From Flavobacterium sp. (lineage in GTDB: Bacteria; Bacteroidota; Bacteroidia; Flavobacteriales; Flavobacteriaceae): a stretch of DNA of 19,384 nucleotides. Location: assembly GCF_030146175.1 (NCBI RefSeq), contig NZ_JASLCE010000023.1:1-19384 (forward strand), given 5' to 3'. Below the pieces are notes generated by a model. That model saw only the letters and a list, made by a program, of their open reading frames with translations. It was not told the DNA's origin and did not search any database. The position numbers and the translations under genes are program-made. Shown one piece after another: positions 14,273 through 19,384 of this stretch (its first letter is position 1; each line of letters starts with the position of its first letter).

Positions 14273-15371
14273 AGAGTGCTTTTTTCTGTTTTTCCGAAAA
14301 ATTGTCGGCCTGCATTTCCAGCAATTCGATAGCCTTTTTCTTTTTGTATTCGTAGAGTTCGCGATCCTGTCGTATTTCAGCATACACATCGTCATAAATA
14401 CCGGCATCGGTAGTGCGTTGCAATTCCCGTTGGTAATTGTTTTGTTCCAATAGCGTTTTAAGCGCCATTTCGGAATCTTCCAGTTTAAAATCGTATTCGC
14501 TTTTGGCGGCCAATAACTTCGCAATAATGGGTGACGTTTCGATAGCCAGAAACAACAGCATAATAAAAATCGAAGGCAGACTTGGTAGTTTGTTCAGTGC
14601 ATTGATACGCGCCATCAAACCGTCGAAACCATCGATTACCGGTTGGGTATCGCTCACTTTTTTATCCAAATCGGCCTGTAAAGTCTTTGCTTTGGCCTCT
14701 TTTTCGGTGATCTTGGCCAGATTTACTTTCCGCAACGTATCCAATTCTTTTAAAGCCGCATCGTGTTTATCGCGTTTTTCTTTGTAAACCGGACCTTTAC
14801 CCAGTTTTAAGGTTCCTTTGGTTCCTTCGGCTTCGGTGATATAGGTTGAATAAAGATCGTTAACCTCTTTTTCTTTTTTAAGAATATCCGCTTTCAGACC
14901 GTCAATTTCTGCCTTGTTTTTGGCTAAATCCGTTTGAAAATAATTGGAAATCTCCTTTTTGTTAGCCAATGCCATGGCATTTTTCTCTTTAAGCAACACG
15001 GTATTGATTTCCTTTTCGAATATTTTAATCTCAAGTGGTTTGGAGATAACAATAGCAATGATCATTGCCAGAATAATCCGTGGCGTTGCCTGTAGGAACT
15101 CGCTCCAGAAGCGATCGCGTTTCCGAATGGTAGAAACGATAAAACGATCCAGATTAAAAATAAGTAAACCCCAGACAATACCGAAGAAAACAGCCGTATA
15201 CACATTGTCAAAAACGGTATATAGCGCGTAGGCACTTGCGATAAAAGCCATAACGGCAGTAAAAAATACGGTAGCTCCGATCCCGGCGTATTTGTTTTGT
15301 TCCCCGTTACTGCAGGAGTCGAGGAGGTTTTTGTCTGCGCCGGAGCACAGCATAAAAAAACGTTTTAACAT
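14271..15371 (-). CDS. DUF4407 family membrane coiled-coil protein
   Basis: This 366-residue protein starts MLKRFFMLCSGAD, the typical DUF4407 opening. Membrane segments lie at about 28-50, 56-74 and 96-114; IFNLDRFIVSTIRK between the second and third is characteristic. A long charged coiled coil (about 115-240) follows, then a fourth membrane segment (about 256-275, SIFIMLLFLAIETSP) and a charged C-terminal helix. The function of the family is unknown. The ATG at 15371 is used; a TTG 14 codons upstream would add an unrelated His-rich stretch. Its stop lies inside the bidirectional terminator. Confidence 0.88.
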   Translation of the reverse strand: MLKRFFMLCSGADKNLLDSCSNGEQNKYAGIGATVFFTAVMAFIASAYALYTVFDNVYTAVFFGIVWGLLIFNLDRFIVSTIRKRDRFWSEFLQATPRIILAMIIAIVISKPLEIKIFEKEINTVLLKEKNAMALANKKEISNYFQTDLAKNKAEIDGLKADILKKEKEVNDLYSTYITEAEGTKGTLKLGKGPVYKEKRDKHDAALKELDTLRKVNLAKITEKEAKAKTLQADLDKKVSDTQPVIDGFDGLMARINALNKLPSLPSIFIMLLFLAIETSPIIAKLLAAKSEYDFKLEDSEMALKTLLEQNNYQRELQRTTDAGIYDDVYAEIRQDRELYEYKKKKAIELLEMQADNFSEKQKKAL

Positions 15372-15398
15372 GATTGATGATTTTGATTGATGATGATG

Positions 15399-15406
15399 CA
15401 AATTTA
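15399..15406 (-). promoter_or_regulatory. candidate -7 box TAAATTTG for the DUF4407 gene
   Basis: It is an exact TAnnTTTG match on the minus strand, 27 nt before the ATG. No -33 TTG is seen at normal spacing. Confidence 0.4.
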
Positions 15407-15495
15407 ACGCCAAAAAAGATATAATAGTGTAAAAGCTTGATATATTTTGGATTAAAGGTGAAAGTGACGTTGTAAAGAGCCGAAAAGACTACCGA

Positions 15496-16044
15496 TTATT
15501 TACGGCAGATAAACACAAATGCAGGTGGAATGTTGAAAAAAGTAAAGCGGGTTTTTACTTTTGAGAAAACAGATTTTAGCTTTGAATGCAATTTTAGCGA
15601 ATATTGAAACTGTATAAATGCACCGGTTTCCGAAAGGCAATATTTAGAGTTGATCAATATATTATGGACCATATTTTCCGGTAATACGGTAAGTGGGAGT
15701 GATGATACGATAAAATCGGCACGCGAACAATGGTAGTGACGTAAATAGGATTCGATTTTTTCGGCACTGTCGTTGATCACAATCAGACGGGGATCGTTGA
15801 TTTGTTTTAAAGCTTCGGAAAACTCTTTGTTGACTTCAAAAACGAGTAATTTTCCTTCCGGATGTAGTTTTTCCAATAGTTTTAAGGTGAAAATACCGGT
15901 GCCCGGACCATACTCTACGATACAACGCGCGGTTTTAAATCGGATCGGTCGTAGCATTTTTTTAGCCAAAAAGGAGGAACTCGGTGACAAAGCACCAATA
16001 GTTCCTCCTGATTTCAGGACTTCGGATATAAATTTTTTGTCCAA
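15496..16044 (-). CDS. PmtA-like class I SAM-dependent methyltransferase
   Basis: This 182-residue protein has SAM-binding motif I at 42-50 (IVEYGPGTG), an acidic residue in the next strand (LLVFEVN), and a motif IV-like SSLPLTVLP. The GTIGALSPSSSFLAKKM opening resembles phospholipid N-methyltransferases (PmtA) and rRNA adenine dimethylases. SLPL in place of NPPY argues against a nucleic-acid adenine target and for a lipid or small-molecule substrate. The start is TTG: upstream in-frame codons reach a stop without ATG or GTG, and the first internal ATG (M30) would cut the N-terminal motif. It lies 20 nt downstream of the dipeptidase gene on the same strand. Confidence 0.82.
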   Translation of the reverse strand: MDKKFISEVLKSGGTIGALSPSSSFLAKKMLRPIRFKTARCIVEYGPGTGIFTLKLLEKLHPEGKLLVFEVNKEFSEALKQINDPRLIVINDSAEKIESYLRHYHCSRADFIVSSLPLTVLPENMVHNILINSKYCLSETGAFIQFQYSLKLHSKLKSVFSKVKTRFTFFNIPPAFVFICRK

Positions 16045-16064
16045 AGTAATATGTTGTAAATGTT

Positions 16065-17453
16065 CTATTTACTCAGTTCGGTGAAATATTTGTAGAACAA
16101 TGGAATGGTTTCGATTCCTTTCAGGTAATTAAATACACCGAAATGCTCGTTTGGCGAATGGATGGCATCGCTATCCAATCCGAATCCCATTAAAATTGTT
16201 TTACTTTTCAATTCTTTTTCGAATAAAGCTACAATTGGAATACTTCCGCCGGAACGTACTGGAATCGGTTGTACGCCAAACGTATCGTTATACGCTTTGG
16301 CTGCCGCCTGATAACCAATACTGTCGATCGGTGTTACATAACCTTGTCCGCCGTGGTGTGGTTTTACAACAACTTTAACGGATTTAGGAGCAATGCTTTC
16401 GAAATGCTTCTGGAATAATTCGGTAATTTCTTTCCAATCCTGGTTCGGAACCAAACGCATCGATATTTTGGCATGCGCCTTACTGGCGATAACGGTTTTA
16501 GCGCCTTCGCCGGTATAACCGCCCCAGATTCCGTTTACATCCAATGTTGGACGGATGGAATTTCGTTCGTTGGTTACATAGCCGGTTTCTCCGTAAACAT
16601 CGTCAATATCCAAAGCTTTTTTATAATTATCCAATGAAAAAGGTGCTTTTGCCATTTCGGCTCTTTCTTCGGTCGAAAGTTCCTGTACCTTATCATAGAA
16701 TCCCGGAATGGTAATATGATTGTTTTCATCGTGAAGAGAAGCAATCATTTTGGCTAATATATTGATAGGATTGGCTACGGCTCCACCGTATAATCCGGAA
16801 TGTAAATCGCGGTTTGGTCCGGTTACTTCCACTTCCACATAACTCAAACCTCTAAGGCCGGTTGTGATGGAAGGTTGTGTATTGGAAATCATACCTGTAT
16901 CGGAAATCAGAATTACGTCGTTGGCCAGTTTTTCCTGGTTGCGTTCTACAAACCATCCTAAGCTGGCAGAACCTACTTCTTCTTCACCTTCGATCATGAA
17001 TTTAACGTTACACGGAAGTGTATTGGTTTGTACCATATACTCCAATGCTTTTACGTGCATGTACATCTGACCTTTATCGTCGCAGGCACCGCGAGCAAAA
17101 ATAGCACCGTCGGGATGTAATTCAGTTGTTTTGATCACCGGTTCGAACGGAGGAGAAGTCCATAATTCGATCGGATCGGCTGGTTGTACGTCATAATGAC
17201 CGTATACTAAAACGGTAGGTAATTTCGGATCGATGATTTTTTCACCGTATACAATAGGGTAGCCCGGCGTTTCGCAAAGCTCTACAAAATCGCATCCGGC
17301 TTTTTCCAGACTTGCTTTAACGGCATTGGCAGTATCGATAACATCTTGGGAGTAAGCACTGTCGGCACTTACGGAAGGAATTTTTAATAAGTCAACTAAT
17401 TCGTTTATAAAACGTTCTTTATTTTCCTGAACGTATTGTTTAATAGTATCCAT
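16065..17453 (-). CDS. M20 family dipeptidase
   Basis: This 462-residue zinc peptidase of the M20 family splits dipeptides or short peptides. Visible active-site motifs are YGHYDVQPAD (H86, D88), GACDDKGQ (bridging Asp near 125), EGEEEVGS (Glu cluster 157-159) and SDTGM (D185). The dimerisation domain follows, with RDLHSGLYGGAVANP, and a C-terminal HSPNEHFG provides the last histidine ligand. There is no signal peptide, so it is cytoplasmic. The length is normal for CNDP-like members. The methyltransferase gene follows and may be cotranscribed. Confidence 0.95.
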   Translation of the reverse strand: MDTIKQYVQENKERFINELVDLLKIPSVSADSAYSQDVIDTANAVKASLEKAGCDFVELCETPGYPIVYGEKIIDPKLPTVLVYGHYDVQPADPIELWTSPPFEPVIKTTELHPDGAIFARGACDDKGQMYMHVKALEYMVQTNTLPCNVKFMIEGEEEVGSASLGWFVERNQEKLANDVILISDTGMISNTQPSITTGLRGLSYVEVEVTGPNRDLHSGLYGGAVANPINILAKMIASLHDENNHITIPGFYDKVQELSTEERAEMAKAPFSLDNYKKALDIDDVYGETGYVTNERNSIRPTLDVNGIWGGYTGEGAKTVIASKAHAKISMRLVPNQDWKEITELFQKHFESIAPKSVKVVVKPHHGGQGYVTPIDSIGYQAAAKAYNDTFGVQPIPVRSGGSIPIVALFEKELKSKTILMGFGLDSDAIHSPNEHFGVFNYLKGIETIPLFYKYFTELSK

Positions 17454-17477
17454 TTATAATGCTAATATGATGAAAGC

Positions 17478-17485
17478 CAAATGTA
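17478..17485 (-). promoter_or_regulatory. candidate -7 box TACATTTG for the dipeptidase gene
   Basis: It is an exact TAnnTTTG match on the minus strand, 24 nt before the ATG at 17453. A TTTG at 17499-17502 is only 13 nt away, shorter than usual. Confidence 0.45.
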
Positions 17486-17520
17486 CAAAAAAAACTATCA
17501 AAATTTTTTTCATTTTTTTC

Positions 17521-17550
17521 TTGGATGGTAAGAAGTAATGCGTATATTTG
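17521..17550 (+). promoter_or_regulatory. promoter of tRNA-Leu
   Basis: TTG (17521-17523), a 19-nt spacer and TATATTTG (17543-17550) match the Bacteroidota housekeeping promoter in both boxes and spacing. Transcription would start about 35 nt before the tRNA. Confidence 0.8.
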
Positions 17551-17592
17551 CACCCACAATAACAAAGCAATTACGCTTTACGAAGTTGTCCT

Positions 17593-17673
17593 GCGGGTGT
17601 GGTGAAATTGGTAGACACGCCAGACTTAGGATCTGGTGCCTTCGGTGTGTAGGTTCGAGTCCTATCACCCGCA
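17593..17673 (+). tRNA. tRNA-Leu (TAG)
   Basis: The acceptor strands GCGGGTG (17593-17599) and CACCCGC (17666-17672) pair fully. The anticodon loop CTTAGGA gives TAG (Leu), the long variable arm is of class II type, and the T loop is TTCGAGT. The CCA end is not encoded, since CA follows the discriminator A17673. A terminator follows. Confidence 0.95.
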
Positions 17674-17674
17674 C

Positions 17675-17705
17675 AAAAGCCTCTGAGAAATCAGAGGCTT
17701 TTTTT
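17675..17705 (+). terminator. rho-independent terminator of tRNA-Leu
   Basis: The arms AAAAGCCTCTGA and TCAGAGGCTTTT close on a GAAA tetraloop (17687-17690) and run into a T tract. It begins 2 nt after the tRNA. Confidence 0.93.
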
Positions 17706-17820
17706 ATGCAAAAAAACTAGACCTTGATAGGTTATGTCTGTTGAAAATGTGTGCGTTAGACATTTTTACGTTGCTTTTTATTCGACTCTGTTTCGAGCTG
17801 TGATAAATAGCTGTAATCCT

Positions 17821-18258
17821 TTACATCGGTCGTAACGTATTACTGTAGGTAATTTTATACGGATTTTTGGTTTCGGCATTGTCTTTCATCACATAAATAA
17901 ATTTGTATTGCTTTGCTTTTTTAGGCTCGATAATCACTTCTTTATTGCTCATTTTATCGGTAATTGTAGTAGCGAATGTATTGTCGATTCGCAGCGAATG
18001 TGCAATTCCATTTCCCAGATTGGTGATCGTGGTACCTTTATAAAGGGTTTTCTTTTCGTTTGAGATGGTCACCAGCTCACCTTTAAAGCCTTTTGTCAGA
18101 ATAAGAACCGAAAAATTTTCACCATTGGCATTCATATCAGACAGGAATTGCTTTTTCTGACTCTCGGAAACCGAACGGAAATCGTCGCGATATTGTACAT
18201 TAGAAGTGCTGCACATCGTAAATAATAAGGTAAAAAGAAATAGGACAATCGTTCTCAT
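17821..18258 (-). CDS. putative lipoprotein of unknown function
   Basis: This 145-residue protein has a short hydrophobic N-terminus ending in LLFTMC, with C16 as the probable lipidation site. The mature part is rich in beta-like and charged segments (ENFSVLILTKGFKGELVTI, VIIEPKKAKQYKFIYVM). No known domain is recognised. It is divergent from the glycerophosphodiesterase gene, with 93 nt between starts. It lies on the opposite strand to the tRNA-Leu unit, whose terminator is about 115 nt past its stop. Confidence 0.8.
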   Translation of the reverse strand: MRTIVLFLFTLLFTMCSTSNVQYRDDFRSVSESQKKQFLSDMNANGENFSVLILTKGFKGELVTISNEKKTLYKGTTITNLGNGIAHSLRIDNTFATTITDKMSNKEVIIEPKKAKQYKFIYVMKDNAETKNPYKITYSNTLRPM

Positions 18259-18316
18259 AAAATCAAAATCAAAGGTTCATACTATAAAAGTAACGGGTTA
18301 AAAGGCAATTCTATTA

Positions 18317-18324
18317 TATCTTTG
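18317..18324 (+). promoter_or_regulatory. candidate -7 box TATCTTTG for the glycerophosphodiesterase gene
   Basis: It matches TAnnTTTG exactly and lies 27 nt before the ATG. No TTG is found at the expected -33 position. Confidence 0.45.
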
Positions 18325-18351
18325 CAGGATTAAATCTAATCGGAACCGGAT

Positions 18352-19032
18352 ATGATTCATAAAATAGGGCATAGAGGTGCTAAAGGTTTTCTGGCAGAAA
18401 ACACGTTGGAATCGTTTAGCAAAGCACTGGATTTGGGTGCCAATGCGATCGAATTGGATGTGCATATTTGTGCCACCGGCGAAATTGTCGTGATCCATGA
18501 TTTTACGGTCGACCGAACAACAAACGGTTTCGGAGAAGTACATCAGCTATCCCTTTCGGAATTGAAAAAGCTAAAGGTTGAAGCATTGTACGCGATTCCT
18601 TTGTTGGAAGAAGTATTGGATTTAGTAGCTGGAAAATGTTGGGTTAATGTAGAATTAAAAGGACATGGAACAGCCGAACCTGTCGCCGAATTAATACAAC
18701 ACTATGTGACCGAAAAAGGTTGGCGCTATAAGGATTTTGTAGTTTCCAGTTTCCAGAAAGAAGAATTAAAAAGAATAAAAAAAATAAACCCTGAAATTCC
18801 AATTGGAATACTCACGCAGGCCAGTGTAGAACAAGCGATTCATTGGGCAGAACAATTGTCGGCCCAGGCGATTCATCCGCATTTTTCATTGCTAACCGAA
18901 GACAACTGTAAGGAAGCGCAAGCAAAAGGATATGCGATTTTTACCTGGACTGTTAATGAAGAAGATGATATCCGACGCGTAAAAGCATTGGGTGTTAACG
19001 GTGTTATTTCCGATTATCCGAATAGATTATGA
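18352..19032 (+). CDS. glycerophosphodiester phosphodiesterase
   Basis: This 226-residue GDPD-family enzyme splits glycerophosphodiesters into glycerol 3-phosphate and an alcohol, using a divalent metal. Key motifs are IGHRGAKG (H7, R8), ENTLESF (E16), AIELDVH (E34, D36), VVIHD (H49, D50) and NVELKG (E101). There is no signal peptide, so it acts in the cytoplasm, probably in phospholipid recycling. The length is typical of bacterial UgpQ-like members. Its stop overlaps the start of the next gene by 4 nt (ATGA). Confidence 0.93.
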   Translation: MIHKIGHRGAKGFLAENTLESFSKALDLGANAIELDVHICATGEIVVIHDFTVDRTTNGFGEVHQLSLSELKKLKVEALYAIPLLEEVLDLVAGKCWVNVELKGHGTAEPVAELIQHYVTEKGWRYKDFVVSSFQKEELKRIKKINPEIPIGILTQASVEQAIHWAEQLSAQAIHPHFSLLTEDNCKEAQAKGYAIFTWTVNEEDDIRRVKALGVNGVISDYPNRL

Positions 19033-19384
19033 ATGCAAACTACGATGTTATCATTATAGGTGGTGGTGCGGCCGGATTTTTTACGGCTATCAACATTGCC
19101 GAAAACAATTCGAAACTAAAAATTGCCATTCTTGAACGTGGTAAAGACGTGCTTTCCAAAGTTCGCGTTTCCGGTGGCGGGCGTTGTAACGTAACGCATG
19201 CCTGCTTTATTCCGAATGAACTGGTTAAATTTTATCCTAGAGGAGAAAAAGAACTAAAAGGGCCTTTTCACCAGTTCTGTTCGGGCGATACGATCGAGTG
19301 GTTTGAACGCCATGGGGTGGAACTGAAAATCGAAGACGATGGAAGAATGTTTCCGGTAACCGATAGTTCGCAAACCATAATCGA
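19029..19384 (+). CDS. BaiN/HI0933-like NAD(P)/FAD-dependent oxidoreductase, 3' end outside the window
   Basis: Only the first 118 residues are present. The N-terminus [16 protein letters not shown] is a dinucleotide-binding Rossmann motif (GGGAAG), [11 protein letters not shown] is the end of the second strand, and [11 protein letters not shown] is the signature of the BaiN/HI0933 flavoprotein family. [17 protein letters not shown] is also typical. The start ATG overlaps the stop of the glycerophosphodiesterase gene (ATGA), so the two are coupled. Substrate and exact reaction are unknown. Confidence 0.9.
   Translation, partial: MNANYDVIIIGGGAAGFFTAINIAENNSKLKIAILERGKDVLSKVRVSGGGRCNVTHACFIPNELVKFYPRGEKELKGPFHQFCSGDTIEWFERHGVELKIEDDGRMFPVTDSSQTII

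Noticed and set aside
14255..14524. Minus-strand open frame of 89 codons overlapping the DUF4407 3' end
   Set aside because: Basic, low-information translation in another frame of a well-supported gene.
15372..15400. TGATTGATGATTT-like repeats before the DUF4407 start
   Set aside because: Imperfect and short; best seen as low-complexity leader sequence.
17734..17767. Inverted repeat ATGTCT...AGACAT and AAAATGT...ACATTTT after the tRNA-Leu terminator
   Set aside because: The arms are short with long loops, and a strong terminator already exists just upstream.
1..19384. CRISPR arrays, insertion sequences, rRNA genes
   Set aside because: No regularly spaced repeats, transposase motifs or rRNA-like sequence were found.

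Overview
The window looks like chromosome of a Flavobacterium-like member of the Bacteroidota. The AT-rich genes have few Shine-Dalgarno sites, and many are preceded by the TAnnTTTG -7 box (often with a TTG -33 box) typical of this phylum. One protein ends in a type IX secretion (Por) sorting domain, and several families (DUF4407, DUF4260, TPR-TM-HTH regulators) are common in flavobacteria. Most of the window is ordinary chromosome; the unusual material lies in the first 5 kb.

Layout. 1-100: 3' part of tRNA-Asp with its terminator. 124-1620: a small regulatory island. It holds an XRE/S24 phage-type repressor whose S24 serine position is alanine, a well-placed operator/promoter in front of it, a decayed tandem copy of the same gene carrying a 474-bp deletion between 9-bp repeats, and a divergent small HTH-like gene. 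This resembles the remains of a phage-type genetic switch. 1621-2033: non-coding leader with palindromes. 2034-4977: two tandem paralogous regulators with an exported TPR domain, one membrane helix and a C-terminal HTH. 5099-6541: a secreted seven-repeat FG-GAP protein with a type IX sorting domain.

6566-9694: a DUF456 membrane protein, a lipoprotein, and a GT2 glycosyltransferase/flippase-like pair that probably builds or moves a membrane glycoconjugate. 9718-11408: ruvC and hemW, both starting at TTG. 11496-12995: a cyclase-family metal hydrolase, a DUF4260 protein and an MmcQ/YjbR protein. 13077-14237: a PH/SHOCT-like protein and a FabZ-like hotdog protein that lacks the usual catalytic histidine, ended by a perfect bidirectional terminator. 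14271-17453 (minus strand): a DUF4407 coiled-coil membrane protein, a PmtA-like methyltransferase and an M20 dipeptidase. 17593-17705: tRNA-Leu(TAG) with promoter and terminator. 17821-19384: a lipoprotein, a glycerophosphodiester phosphodiesterase, and the start of a BaiN-like flavoprotein that runs off the end.

The best candidates for something not yet described are the repressor island (inactive-looking S24 domain, operator between the promoter boxes, decayed duplicate, divergent small HTH gene) and the paired membrane TPR-HTH regulators beside a secreted FG-GAP protein. All functions are inferred from sequence reading alone; no database search was possible.
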